DNA from: Lachancea dasiensis
Taxonomy: Eukaryota; Ascomycota; Saccharomycetes; Saccharomycetales; Saccharomycetaceae
NCBI GenBank assembly: GCA_900074725.1
Contig: LT598461.1
Location: 1,116,001-1,180,000, forward strand
Reading direction: 5' to 3'
DNA: 64,000 nt
Positions 43,056 through 53,384 of the stretch are shown piece after piece. Under the pieces are notes generated by a model. The model did not search any database. It was given only the letters and a program-made list of their open reading frames with translations, and was not told where the DNA came from. Numbering within the stretch: position 1 is the first letter of the stretch; each line of letters opens with the position of its first letter. The position numbers were made by a program, and so were the translations under genes.

Positions 43056-43859
43056 TTAGACTATCAGCTGGAGTGCTAGGTCTGAGAAAGAATTTATCCA
43101 TGGCTGGTCCATTAAAGATCTGCCGCCAGAAAAGTCGGTGATTACCTGCACTTCTTGAAAATATGTCTCTATCTTATCGTAATCAATTTCGCTTTCCTGT
43201 GGTTGATGCTTTTGCTTGCGGCGAGCCTTTCTGGATACAAAAGGCTTGAAACCCGAGTCAGGGTGGGGATCGGAGGAGGCTAGTACATGGTTTAGTTTAG
43301 CCAAGACCGGGTATTTTAGAGCAAGTTGAGCGCGGGTATATCTGTCGACATGCTTAGCAATATGATTTGCCAAGAAGAACTTTGGCTTTTCCGAAATTAA
43401 GATGTTCTGTGTAAGGTCCAGTGGGGCATGCGGCAGAAAGAATAAAACGTTGGAGCTATTCTCGGGATCCCACGGACATTTTTCGTCGATTGTCCAATCA
43501 CTCCCCATATTGCCGATGAATTTCCTATCGGCATCGGTGAAAACTGGGTCATATATAGATACTTTAAAGCTAGCCCCTCCAGGATTGATGAGATCAAGCA
43601 GTTCCAAAAGCAACGCCAACTGATATAAAGCTGCAAACTCCTCATGAAAACTTCCAATCGCGAGACATCTTATCTTAGTAATATCTTTCAGAAATGGATC
43701 CAGCTCTTCGGATAGTGCTTTGAACATTCGAGATCTGTGAATAATGGCCCTTCGCTCTTGCAGATTTTCTTCGAAACTAGCTTTGCCCAACCTAGCGCTA
43801 GTCTTTCCAACAGTCTTAAAATCATCATTGCTGTCCTTCTGGCTGGCTCTGGTGGTCAT
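43056..43859 (-). CDS. BER1: SRR1-domain protein Ber1
   Basis: 267 residues (S. cerevisiae Ber1 274). The SRR1-like domain is visible: IRCLAIGSFHEEFAALYQLALLLEL, then VSIYDPVFTDADRKFI, VLFFLPHAPLDLTQNIL and LANHIAKHVDRYT. The tail is lysine-rich (SRKARRKQKHQPQ) and precedes a short conserved end. Ber1 is linked to microtubules and benomyl resistance; plant SRR1 acts in light signalling; no biochemical activity is known. In S. cerevisiae BER1 follows CTR3 directly; here PRS1 and a small gene lie between. Confidence 0.85.
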   Translation of the reverse strand: MTTRASQKDSNDDFKTVGKTSARLGKASFEENLQERRAIIHRSRMFKALSEELDPFLKDITKIRCLAIGSFHEEFAALYQLALLLELLDLINPGGASFKVSIYDPVFTDADRKFIGNMGSDWTIDEKCPWDPENSSNVLFFLPHAPLDLTQNILISEKPKFFLANHIAKHVDRYTRAQLALKYPVLAKLNHVLASSDPHPDSGFKPFVSRKARRKQKHQPQESEIDYDKIETYFQEVQVITDFSGGRSLMDQPWINSFSDLALQLIV

Positions 43860-45011
43860 TTGGCCGAGTGTCGCGAGCAGCTTGGTGTTGCAGGTACATA
43901 GGAAGCCATCACTTACTTATAAGCGCTGAAATCTGCATCTCACGTGGACAAGACACAGGAATGAATTACATGAAGATGCCACTGCAAACGCTGACTTTGA
44001 ATCAACCAGTGTCATTCTTATAATCTTGGTTGTCGAGAAGCTTCGAAGTCTCACTTCTTCAAAGCATTGTGTGGATGGTTTTGGAGTTACAGCGCAGAGC
44101 AAATAAGCTTACCCTCCAAACTAAGTCCGTATCCAATATGACACTCAAGCTCAAGACATTTGAAATGGTTGAAATCTCAAATGGCTTTGATGATCGAAAA
44201 AGCTTGGAGGTTTCAACTAAATGAAGTCGCCGTGTGAAGGTTGGTGTGACATAATAGTATAAAGTGACACATTTGAGGTAAAGCACAAGAGCTGTCATAA
44301 AAGAGAAAATACGGGCATTTCATACCTTATCCATTTGGAAGGCCGTGCAAAAGGTTCTTTATCTGCCGTGGATGTGTTCCACAAGTGCTTGTTCACTGTT
44401 CAAGATGGTAGAATGCTGAAAACCCTCGCTTGATGGAGTTTCGGAACGCTCTCTGGGTGATATAAACTCCTAATCAGTCAACCTCACTATTAGATACCAC
44501 TGAACTGCTCGAAAAGCCTTCACAACTGAGGAATACAGGACAATGAACCTTCAGCCACTCAAACATCACTAGATACGAATATAGACATTATAAAACCAAT
44601 AAATGACTAGCCAACTCGGGCAGAATGCTCAACCCAGGTAACCACCAATTGTGCAGGTGGCCATGACATTGACCAATGGCGACTTAATTCCATGCAAAAT
44701 GCTCCGAAATGATACAGTAGGTGTATGTGTTCAGAATTCATTACAGTTGGTGTCCCGTGAGTACAGTCATCCAGCGTCGACAGCTTAACCGCCGAGGTTC
44801 TTAGTACGCTCAACCGACAGAACTGGGATCTAAAAAATTGTTGTTGACAGCTTTGCGTAAGGCTAGTCAATTGGAAAGGTATTCGCCTGCAATGGGTTCA
44901 AGAAAGATTTGCGGAACTGCGTCGTCGCAAGCCGTCGCAAGCCACCATCCCTGAGGTGAGAAAGTAGGTCGGAACCTCGGTGTCTGCCAAGTAGTCACCA
45001 AGCTATTGAGC
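43860..45011. other. BER1 upstream region
   Basis: 1.15 kb. Contains a TCACGTG E-box at 43940-43946, about 80 bp before the BER1 start, and a 10-bp tandem duplication (GTCGCAAGCC twice) at 44924-44943. No gene or tRNA was recognised. Confidence 0.5.
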
Positions 45012-45075
45012 CAAAATGGGAGGTAATAAACTGGATTTGAAATTGCTTGGACCCAGTTAATTACCTCCCATTTTG
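45012..45075. repeat. 23-bp inverted repeat, 18-nt loop
   Basis: The left arm 45012-45034 (CAAAATGGGAGGTAAT...) pairs with the right arm 45053-45075 with a single mismatch. It ends 27 bp before the ATG of the 68-codon gene at 45103, so it lies in its leader or core promoter. Confidence 0.85.
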
Positions 45076-45102
45076 AGGGCAAGTGCGCTAGCTACATAAC
45101 CC

Positions 45103-45309
45103 ATGCCACTCATCCAAGTCACTGAAGACCGTGAATTACAAGCTGGGAAGTCAGAAGTCCGTGCCCAGTCTACTGATTACCTTACAAGAGCTGTCAAACC
45201 TTCCCCAGATCCAAGTGTGCAAATCCCTACATTTACACTACCCACTACCGACTCTTCCGCTTCCCCAAAAGATAGAGCAGTTTTAACGAAATTGGCACTT
45301 GTGGATTAA
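45103..45309 (+). CDS. Small conserved-looking protein, candidate YLR412C-A homologue
   Basis: 68 residues starting MPLIQVTEDRELQAGKS, hydrophilic with a proline-rich centre (VKPSPDPSVQIPTFTLP) and a helical end (DRAVLTKLALVD). No signal peptide, membrane segment or known domain is visible. S. cerevisiae has an uncharacterised small gene YLR412C-A beside BER1 on the strand opposite CTR3. This frame also lies beside BER1, on the strand opposite CTR3, and has a protein-like composition. I recall YLR412C-A being of similar size but cannot check its sequence. No overlapping gene explains it as a shadow. Function unknown. Confidence 0.5.
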   Translation: MPLIQVTEDRELQAGKSEVRAQSTDYLTRAVKPSPDPSVQIPTFTLPTTDSSASPKDRAVLTKLALVD

Positions 45310-46039
45310 CACCCGTATCCTACAAGGTAGACCATAGCGTTGAGTTTAGCTAAGTTCACTATCCGACGTGCACATCCTCCAGGATTGTAACTCGCTCGCA
45401 ACAAATGTGTTTTAAGCCTAAACCTCCACCCACCTTCGTGCTCAGACTTCCTAAAAAAAGGGCAATGTTGACCTGTCCGAACGAATCCGATAACATTAGC
45501 TCGAGGTCACATTAAGTCCAACGGTTTGGGCATGCCATCCCGCGAATCGTGGGCCGTCACGCTGATCACCATTTTTCTTTTTAGCATTTTTTTTTCCAAC
45601 GGGCAGAGACAGTCTGGTTCAAATTTTTTTTTTCGTCTGGAAAATCTAATGGTTTAAAACTAACTCATCGGTTATTGCCTTTGCCTCCTTTCGCTTTTAA
45701 CAACTATTGGCTTGGCCATTTATTGTCACTTTTAATGTCCCTAATCTTTGGAAGATAGGATTCATTCAAATACCGACAACTAGAACTCAAATCGCCAGTT
45801 TCCGGGCACCTTCGCAGTTTTTTTTCTCACTTTGCTCTTTTAGGATTTCTTCTATCGTTTTTGGAGGAACTGCTCACTCATTCATTGTACCCCCCACAGT
45901 TCACGTAGTAGTCAAGACCTTCAAGGACTACATCGATAGCTATCTTCACAGAGTTGGAAATTGAATTATTTCGAGCTCCAAACCCACATTGTGCCCTTCG
46001 GAATCACCTAGAGAGTTTTGCACTCCTCAGAACAGTGAT
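45310..46039. other. PRS1 promoter region
   Basis: 730 bp with several poly(dT) tracts (around 45571-45596, 45624-45633 and 45820-45826), the type that excludes nucleosomes. A frame running into PRS1 starts only with non-ATG codons and is not counted. Confidence 0.5.
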
Positions 46040-47323
46040 ATGCGTAAGTGCAAGGTTTTCGTCGGAAATTCTCACCCGGAACTCGGGAACTTGGTATGCG
46101 AGAGGCTAGGTATTCAACCGGCTCCTTGTACGCTAAAAAAGTTCGCCAATGGCGAGACTTCAGTGCAGATTGGAGTCTCGGTACGTGACGAGGACGTTTA
46201 TGTTATTCAGTCTGGTTCTCCTGCCATTAATGACCACATCATGGAACTGTTGATTCTAGTTTCTGCATGCAGAGGTGGATCTGCAAAGAAGATTACTGCG
46301 GTGATCCCACAATTCCCCTACTCGAAACAATGCAAAATGAAAAAGCACAGAGGGGCTATCACTGCCCGCATGCTTGCGAATTTGCTGATCATGGCTGGCG
46401 CGGACCACGTTGTTTCCATGGATTTACATGCTTCTCAGATGCAAGGTTTTTTTAGCAAACCTGTAGATAACTTGTATGGTGGTCCAAGTTTGGCAAGATG
46501 GATAAGAGAAAACGTGGAGGATTTTCCTGATGCCGTTGTTGTCTCAAAAAACCCCGGCGGTACCAAGAGAGTTACTGCTCTAGCAGATTCACTAAAAATA
46601 AATTTCGCCATGATTCACACCGATCGCCGCCGTTCCAAGGATTTATATGCTCAGAATAAAAACAAGCAGCAATTAATGCAAAGAAAACAATCCATGCTAA
46701 GGAAAAATAGACCAATAGTCAGACCTGGAGAAGCGCCCGATGAAGAAGAAAATATCATCTTGACCAACGGGATTCAAACGGCCAGGATCGTCGGGGGGCA
46801 TGTTGTCGATGACGATGACTACGTGGATGAGGAGTCTATCACGGACTCTGATAATGACTCAGAGGCTCTGTCCTCAATAAGTGATTCCTACGCACTTGGT
46901 GGATCTTACGATGCAGTGGACTCGGAAGATGAGGAGGGACCGGAGTTTGTTGACCAAGAGAAGCTGATCACACTAGTCGGTAACGTTAACGGTCGCTCTG
47001 CAATTATTTTGGACGACATGATTGATAGACCGGGTTCATTTATCAGCGCAGCCGAGCACCTTGTTAAAAACTGTGGTGCCAAGAAGGTTTACATCATTGC
47101 TACTCACGGTGTCTTCACTGGTGACTGCTTAGAACAACTTGAACAGTCCAGTTCTATACACCAAATTGTCGTTACCAACACTTACCCAATTTCTCAAACA
47201 AAAAGACAAAGTTCTAAGAAATTAGTTGTGATCGACGTATCATCAATTTTTGCTGAGTGCATTCGTCGTGATCATTACGGTGAGAGTATATCAGTTCTTT
47301 TCGATTCCTTGGCTTCTCTGTGA
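46040..47323 (+). CDS. PRS1: Ribose-phosphate pyrophosphokinase subunit Prs1
   Basis: 427 residues, the same as S. cerevisiae Prs1. It makes PRPP from ribose-5-phosphate and ATP for purine, pyrimidine, histidine, tryptophan and NAD synthesis, in heteromers with Prs2-5. Motifs are FVGNSHPELG, FANGETSVQI, IPQFPYSKQCKM, MDLHASQMQGFF, VVVSKNPGGTKR and the PRPP loop DDMIDRPGS. The Prs1-specific non-homologous insertion is present at about residues 200-308 (basic RKQSMLRKNRP, then acidic serine-rich). It links Prs1 to cell-integrity signalling in S. cerevisiae. The start ATG at 46040 gives MRKCKVFVGN, the known N-terminus. Confidence 0.97.
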   Translation: MRKCKVFVGNSHPELGNLVCERLGIQPAPCTLKKFANGETSVQIGVSVRDEDVYVIQSGSPAINDHIMELLILVSACRGGSAKKITAVIPQFPYSKQCKMKKHRGAITARMLANLLIMAGADHVVSMDLHASQMQGFFSKPVDNLYGGPSLARWIRENVEDFPDAVVVSKNPGGTKRVTALADSLKINFAMIHTDRRRSKDLYAQNKNKQQLMQRKQSMLRKNRPIVRPGEAPDEEENIILTNGIQTARIVGGHVVDDDDYVDEESITDSDNDSEALSSISDSYALGGSYDAVDSEDEEGPEFVDQEKLITLVGNVNGRSAIILDDMIDRPGSFISAAEHLVKNCGAKKVYIIATHGVFTGDCLEQLEQSSSIHQIVVTNTYPISQTKRQSSKKLVVIDVSSIFAECIRRDHYGESISVLFDSLASL

Positions 47324-47812
47324 TCAAACTCAGGGGATGCGGTTTCGCTGTACTTTATATTGGAAATTAACATCAAGAATTTATCTCTGAAGTTGACTTC
47401 TTGGATCGTAAAGTAATCTTGTAAGAGGATATTTTTAACCCAGTGTTGCAATCAACGGATTGCAGTACATGCCCCCAATTTTGATCCTAGGGACATTGTA
47501 CTAACGGAGCATTGGAAGAGGAAAATTGGTAGTTAACGTCTCAACTGCAAGTGGTATTCGCTGGCATGCTAGAAAATGATGAGAACTTGTCATGACGACA
47601 AACTCTGAATCTCATTGTTTTCTGGAGATCAAAAACTAGAACATTTTAAAAGTCACCAACTGTCTTGCATGTAGGCCCTACACCTATTCCCATAGCGTAG
47701 CATAAATGTAGAAGTGGTAGAACTGCGGCACACAGATTTTGGAGGTTTACTAAGCTCATCCAATGTTTACTAAATATGAACGGCCGCTAATCTAAAACAA
47801 AGTGAAAATTAA
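47324..47812. other. PRS1/CTR3 convergent intergenic region
   Basis: 489 bp between two stops. Nothing recognised. Confidence 0.4.
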
Positions 47813-48565
47813 CTACATGCAACACTTCCTATCGTTTTCTTCCTTGTCGTGGGCGACAATGTTACCGCTACTATTGCTGCCACCACAAGTCGTTAGTGGT
47901 TCGAAGTTGAACAATAGTCTGCCAAATAAAGCACCCAACAGGCAGCTGATGATAATATAACCGTTGTAATACATGAAGAGCAGCATGATAATGTAAGACA
48001 ATCCCCATTGGATTGTAAAGATGAGAGCGCGCAGAACATGATCCAACATTGTGGGATATATATTCAGGGGAGTTGAACAGCATCGTGTCATGGACTCAAC
48101 CTCTGCTGACCCATCAGTGAGGTTGTGGGATACATACCACGTATGAGACAAAGTGCTCCCCAGCGCTCTCAAAGTGGTTCTCCAGTCCGGCTCAGATACT
48201 AACGTCTGAAGTTCCTGGAGCGCTGAGTCAGGCAAAGATGACACAGAGCCTTCATCGCCGATATTTAGCGTCCCCATGTGTTTTACCAACGTTTTGAATT
48301 TCCGTCTCTTGGCCAATTCCAGGTCAAATTGTCGAGACACACGGTTTAGCCACTGAGCGGCTACTACCAAAAGGAAACAGCCAATGCAGGAGCCCGCAAA
48401 TTTACCTCTCGTATCGTTCATCCATGATTTTGAGATAAAGCACGTATCAATGGTGTACCAATTCCACAACATAGATATTTTACAGGTTTTTGCGCTACCG
48501 CCACTGCTATTCCCCATGCCCATGGACATCCTGACCGCTGGCTCAATGATAGCGCTGGATGACAT
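47813..48565 (-). CDS. CTR3: High-affinity copper transporter Ctr3
   Basis: 250 residues from the first ATG (S. cerevisiae 241); an ATG at 48529 (MSMGMGNSSGG) gives 238 and aligns best with the known start. It imports Cu(I) at the plasma membrane as a homotrimer. The block TCKISMLWNWYTIDTCFISKSW and GKFAGSCIGCF leads into segment one. Segment two has the MxxxM signature (MLLFM) in SYIIMLLFMYYNGYIIIS. Segment three has GxxxG (GALFG). The tail ends RKCCM, a cysteine pair able to hand copper on. The promoter carries a triplicated GCTCA motif. Confidence 0.95.
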   Translation of the reverse strand: MSSSAIIEPAVRMSMGMGNSSGGSAKTCKISMLWNWYTIDTCFISKSWMNDTRGKFAGSCIGCFLLVVAAQWLNRVSRQFDLELAKRRKFKTLVKHMGTLNIGDEGSVSSLPDSALQELQTLVSEPDWRTTLRALGSTLSHTWYVSHNLTDGSAEVESMTRCCSTPLNIYPTMLDHVLRALIFTIQWGLSYIIMLLFMYYNGYIIISCLLGALFGRLLFNFEPLTTCGGSNSSGNIVAHDKEENDRKCCM

Positions 48566-48773
48566 AGCCTCTTTCACAAACTTGTGACTGTATACTTTGA
48601 AGTTCTCTGATTCAAACCCGAGGATATGAACCTGGTTTGAAGCGTCAAGGATCCATCATATGGCAGCTTTCAAGACCTTTTATAGTTCAACCGGCCACAG
48701 TTCGAAATCTGCTCGTATTAGATCTACTTTGTATCTCCAGTTGAACAAACGTGCTATATCATCGTCGCCAATT

Positions 48774-48800
48774 ATGCTCAAAATGCTCAAAATGCTCAGG
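48774..48800 (+). promoter_or_regulatory. Triplicated Mac1-like copper response motif in CTR3 promoter
   Basis: Three tandem 9-bp units, ATGCTCAAA, ATGCTCAAA and ATGCTCAGG, at 48774, 48783 and 48792. They lie about 210-235 bp upstream of the CTR3 ATG. Each contains TGCTCA, the core of the Mac1 site TTTGCTCA (first two Ts replaced by A). Confidence 0.5.
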
Positions 48801-48993
48801 AAGGTTGTACGCGAGCACGTTATAAGGAAAAATCCTCGAATGACATTCACACAGTGGTGGTAATCTAAGAACATATTGAAAGATGTGTTCACTTTCTCTT
48901 CAAAAAAACAGGCTATTGACTTACACACTATTGTATATAAGCCGTAGGAGGCCTGTTCGATAACAACAGCAATGCTAACGAGGAACAAGCTAA

Positions 48994-51900
48994 TCACTTC
49001 TGGTGAATTTCTGACGAGCTGTTGAGGGACGACGACGACGGAGTTCTATGAAATGTCAAGTTAGGGCTTGTGATGTTGACCGGCGTGAACTGTCGTGGAA
49101 GGATCACTCTGCTGAATTTGTTGCGCAATTTTTGAGAAACATAGTCTATGTCCAAGTGTTTCGTGAGAGAAAGCTTAGGAATACAACTGATGTAATGCTT
49201 CTCATCAAGCTGGACCTCCAAGGGGTCCTGGGTGTGGCAACCGGGTGACATTTTAAGTCTGATGGCGTGAGACTTATGACCTGAACTATCACTGCTTTCA
49301 TAAAGTTCGAAGTTGATCTGAGACAGATAGTCTAGTTCTGGAAGGGCATTGCGCGCAATTCTCATTGGTAGCCCACTCTCGTAGATGATATTAAGCAGTG
49401 TATAGATGTGAGATTCCTTGGTGAAGTATGCCACACACGCAGGCTCATCCCTGTTCTTCATATCGTCAATGTCATTGAGGATCTGTTTAGCAAGAGGAAG
49501 CGAGGTCAACAGGCCAATGTCAAGCTTTTCGCCATCCTCGATCCCGTACTCTTGGGGACATATAAAGTCAAACAAGACTTTTGACAATTTGTAGAGTTCA
49601 CGCAGTTGCATAAATTTTGGATCATCAAAATGTGATGGAGACTGCGGGGGTTTTGAATTGCTGTCAAGAACCCAGCCTAACGACCCCACACTGCTTCCTT
49701 TACTTGAACCACTAGCGTTTGGCGACTGAGAATCCGGTATTTTGAAGTTGTTCATCGCAAGGATGTTAATCGGATACCGGTCAACTAGAGAGTCCTTGCA
49801 TAGATCGACGGTAGCTTTGGCCGTTGTACCACTAGATGCAAAAATTTGCTCCAAAAATTGGCGATTATGCAAAGCATCATACTTCATCGTATCATATAGT
49901 TCAGAAATTTTGGCAGGATCCACCTTCTCGACGCTGACAAATTCTTTGAACAGTTTATCCCACCGTTCTTTGAACAGCATTGGATCCTCAGCACAGCACC
50001 ATCTGCGTTGCATTTCCTCCACGTCTTTAGTCTCGAAATTGTAGTCCATGACATGTTTGTGGTAGTTCATCAGCTCAACAACACGCTTGATCACCAAGTA
50101 AGGTTCGGGCATCTTGGCAGGCCACGCAAATTGCGGTGGTGCCTCTTTACCTTCTCTTAAAAGTGGTTTCAATTGTTTCTTCACCTTGTCCATGTTATCT
50201 TTGGCAGCGTTACTGTCGTCTAACAAATCCTTTCGAATCCTAATCTCGTCGCTCCCTAATTCGTCTGCGCCAAAGAGAGCCATAGCCCATAGTTGTGCTG
50301 AGGCCAGGACTCTTCGCTCAGAGGAAGAGAATATTTTGATGTTAGACAAAATGTTTTTGTTCAGCAAGTCAAAATCTTGTCTCATTTGCTCACCAAGCTC
50401 AGTAGCTTGATAACGAGCTGAATGTGTTGGTTCACCTCCCCACTTCAAAATAAACTGAACTTTTTCGACTTCTTTCTCACTATTCAGGACGGGTTTCAAT
50501 TGAATTTTAGTACCTGGAAGTTCCATCTTTTTCTCAAGAGCGTTTGCCAGGACTTTCAGCTTCTGTGGGTCCTCTGTGTTTTCCTCCTGAGCTATCATCA
50601 AAGCCTGCAAAACTATTTCCAGATCAGAAGCGTTCCTAATAACAACCTCCTCTTTATGTCCCTTGAGTAGGGAGATAAAAATAGGTGACCGGAACGAATG
50701 CTTCACCTTTTGCTTTGGCGTACGATCTGCATGCCGAATGACAGTTACAAGACCCTTGAAAACCCACTTTTGGGTTTTCTCCTCTTTAATTACGGGCAAA
50801 TTGCGTTTCTCGAGATCCATTCTCTTTTTGGCCTGCAGGAAAGTCTCTCTCAGAATCTTAGCACACGCATCGTAGTAAGCAGAGTTATCTTTGACAAATG
50901 AAAACCCGTTCACGTCAATGACATAGCTCTTTCCATTCACACGTAATAGGTCAAATCCGCAGATCATTTGCGAGAAGGCCTTGGTGACTCTTTTCGCTAT
51001 TTCCTTTTCTTCTGGACTCAATTCAGTGATGTACCTAATTTCCTTCCCATGGGTATTTCTACGCACGATGCCATCAACCACTGGTGACTTCCTTGTTTCA
51101 GCATGACAGAAACCTTCGCCGACAGTATAAGCCTTCACATCCTCGAAATTGTCAGTATCCATAAACTCCTCGTATATATAAGACCCGTCAGTACGTGGCG
51201 ACGTCAATGTAGGATCAAATTCTGAACTTTTGTTTCCTACTTTACGGAACAGGCGTCTCCCACCACCACCGTTCTTCGAATGGTAGTAGATATAGATGTT
51301 GTGGTCTTCACCGTCGACAGGCTTCTCCACATATGGCTTCGTCATCTTCACACCTTTGACCTCCAGCGTGTCAGCACCTACCATTCTCCATTCTGGTTCC
51401 TTACATGGCTTGATGTCGACGCCCCGTTCTAGAAATTTGGCTCGCAATGAGGCATCAACGCGAGGACCTCCATCCCTGCTGATTTCCAGTCTAGGAGGGG
51501 TGGGAACCCCTGAGACATCCAGTAGCTTCAAGCATAGTCTTCTATCCCACAGGGCCTTTTGCATAACCAAATCGTTGATGAAAAAGGGCTTGCGAAGTTC
51601 AACGTAGTCAATGGCTTTGTTGAGTGGGAACCCCGAGGAGAAGAAACTGATGAGAAAGTCGCAAGTGGGCCAGCTCTCCTTATTTTCATCGAGAATCACC
51701 TTATCGCCAAAGATGATGGTTTCGAACTCACCGTTTTCAATCAACCGGTTCAAGATGTGTCTGCATGGTTTAGATAGCACCTTTGCATCCATTGCGCACA
51801 TACCAATCTTCCCTATCTTGGGCAGCTGAGGTTTTCCCAGGTTCGCAGAAGGTTTCCGAGATGAGCCCGCAGAGCTGGTGGTCGAACTGTTGGCAGTCTC

Positions 51901-52347
51901 TGCGATCCCATCGATAGCCGACGAGTCGTTCACTTGGGCCTGATCAGCTGTGGCTTGCGGGGAAACCGATTGCGAACTGCCATGAGCCGATGTATTTGGG
52001 TTCAAGTTCGAGTTGCTTTTAAACCTCTGCAGCATGATTCCTGCATGAACGTTGTCACAAGAGTTCGTGGGAGATAACCCCGGTCTTGACGAAGCCGACG
52101 AATGCTGGGAGCTAATGCTAACGCTGCGGTTCAGGGGCATATCGCCTCCTATATCGTCCTCAACCTGCGAATCATGGGGGCTACTTGGAGGCGGCAACTT
52201 CAACGATGTATTTTCGCTGGCTGACGTCTTAGGACTAAATCCTTCCAGAATGGGTGCGATTGACTCCATGGCTTTCTTTGTCTTGTTGTTGAGCAGCAAT
52301 GGGGAAACAGGTCCCTGAGCACCATCCTTGCCACTGTTTTCGCCCAT
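48994..52347 (-). CDS. VIP1: Inositol pyrophosphate synthase Vip1
   Basis: 1117 residues (S. cerevisiae 1146), a bifunctional diphosphoinositol pentakisphosphate kinase/phosphatase that adds a 1-position pyrophosphate to IP6 or IP7 and so regulates phosphate signalling. An N-terminal disordered serine-rich region (1-180) precedes IGMCAMDAKVLSKPCRHILN. The ATP-grasp kinase domain (about 183-520) contains FINDLVMQKALWDRR, KPYVEKPVDGEDHNIYIYY and SYVIDVNGFSFVKDN. The histidine acid phosphatase-like domain begins at RHADRTPKQK (538-547) and runs to about 1085. The first ATG is used. It is divergent from UTP21. Confidence 0.97.
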   Translation of the reverse strand: MGENSGKDGAQGPVSPLLLNNKTKKAMESIAPILEGFSPKTSASENTSLKLPPPSSPHDSQVEDDIGGDMPLNRSVSISSQHSSASSRPGLSPTNSCDNVHAGIMLQRFKSNSNLNPNTSAHGSSQSVSPQATADQAQVNDSSAIDGIAETANSSTTSSAGSSRKPSANLGKPQLPKIGKIGMCAMDAKVLSKPCRHILNRLIENGEFETIIFGDKVILDENKESWPTCDFLISFFSSGFPLNKAIDYVELRKPFFINDLVMQKALWDRRLCLKLLDVSGVPTPPRLEISRDGGPRVDASLRAKFLERGVDIKPCKEPEWRMVGADTLEVKGVKMTKPYVEKPVDGEDHNIYIYYHSKNGGGGRRLFRKVGNKSSEFDPTLTSPRTDGSYIYEEFMDTDNFEDVKAYTVGEGFCHAETRKSPVVDGIVRRNTHGKEIRYITELSPEEKEIAKRVTKAFSQMICGFDLLRVNGKSYVIDVNGFSFVKDNSAYYDACAKILRETFLQAKKRMDLEKRNLPVIKEEKTQKWVFKGLVTVIRHADRTPKQKVKHSFRSPIFISLLKGHKEEVVIRNASDLEIVLQALMIAQEENTEDPQKLKVLANALEKKMELPGTKIQLKPVLNSEKEVEKVQFILKWGGEPTHSARYQATELGEQMRQDFDLLNKNILSNIKIFSSSERRVLASAQLWAMALFGADELGSDEIRIRKDLLDDSNAAKDNMDKVKKQLKPLLREGKEAPPQFAWPAKMPEPYLVIKRVVELMNYHKHVMDYNFETKDVEEMQRRWCCAEDPMLFKERWDKLFKEFVSVEKVDPAKISELYDTMKYDALHNRQFLEQIFASSGTTAKATVDLCKDSLVDRYPINILAMNNFKIPDSQSPNASGSSKGSSVGSLGWVLDSNSKPPQSPSHFDDPKFMQLRELYKLSKVLFDFICPQEYGIEDGEKLDIGLLTSLPLAKQILNDIDDMKNRDEPACVAYFTKESHIYTLLNIIYESGLPMRIARNALPELDYLSQINFELYESSDSSGHKSHAIRLKMSPGCHTQDPLEVQLDEKHYISCIPKLSLTKHLDIDYVSQKLRNKFSRVILPRQFTPVNITSPNLTFHRTPSSSSLNSSSEIHQK

Positions 52348-53384
52348 CCTTATGAGTGATGGCTTTCGTTGTAAGTTTAGTTCGAAAGAAGAACTATTAT
52401 CTTAAATCTCATCCCAATTTTATAATATAAGATATTCCTTGAAATCTAACAACGTGGGCACAGAGGGCAACAAAGATCAGATGCGGACCCATCATCTCGA
52501 CGAGATGGCTGTGTAGCTAGTCAAGATACAGAATCAGAAGATAGGTTTCCAAATTGCAGGTCACCTCTGCCGCGCGAAATGTACATGGCATATGTCCATT
52601 CAGACAGTCAGACAACACTTCAGCTATATCCATGCTTCGAAGATTGCTTTATTGGGTCGTCTTCCAAAGCGTAGATCAAAGGAGAACAGCCGGCTATTGT
52701 GGCCTAACCCTTGTTGTAGTTGGAAGTACAAATGTACATTCTTGCAGATTTGTGCGCCCGTATTCCGCAAAGTGAGCCATTGATACGATGAGACTTATTT
52801 CAGCCATCAAGCCGAGCACCCTCATTCACTGGGGTGTTCGTATATTCAGCGATAAAGAGTTCCATAAGCCGTTAGATTACTCCTCCAGACCTCTCGCCGC
52901 TGTTTCCTATTATTTTGGAAAACGTTCTGGTGCCAACAAGCACACATCCCAGTGGCCGCCCAGCAACAAACCAGCACCCCACTCTAGACCACCCTATCAC
53001 TAATCGTTTCGGGAGATCCCTCAGAATTACACCTAAAACTAATACTACAAAACGCAGACTTTTCTATCGCTGATCATTTGCAAGCGTGAAGAAAAGCATA
53101 AATATCACTGATACCGCGTTCATATATATTCAATTGCGTCAGTATCCACTGGAAGCTCCCATTCGATACTCTTTGGTGCTTGATCAAATACCCGCCGAGA
53201 ATCGTAGGTGTGATGTTTTTATTAAGACGTTCTATCCAATTTTTTTGAGTATATTACATTGCTGACGTATAAAGAGATATATGAGCTAGCTGGCTTCCTC
53301 ATCAAAAATATTCACACATCATCGATGAGCAGTAGACATTGGTCTCATCTTCATTACTATTGACCGTAGTTCAGAGAGCGAGTC
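52348..53384. other. VIP1/UTP21 divergent intergenic region
   Basis: 1037 bp between starts. Short frames only. A PAC-like element lies at 53323-53330; otherwise no RNA gene or repeat was recognised. Confidence 0.5.
53323..53330 (+). promoter_or_regulatory. PAC-like element before UTP21
   Basis: CGATGAGC, close to the PAC consensus GCGATGAGMT of ribosome-biogenesis promoters, about 55-60 bp upstream of the UTP21 ATG. Confidence 0.4.

Noticed and set aside
45707-45964. 85-codon frame upstream of PRS1
   Set aside because: Starts at a TTG, no family resemblance, lies in a poly(dT)-rich promoter.
48660-48863. 67-codon ATG frame in the CTR3 promoter
   Set aside because: Composition is dominated by the tandem repeat (LKMLKML) and basic residues; better explained as promoter DNA, though not excluded.
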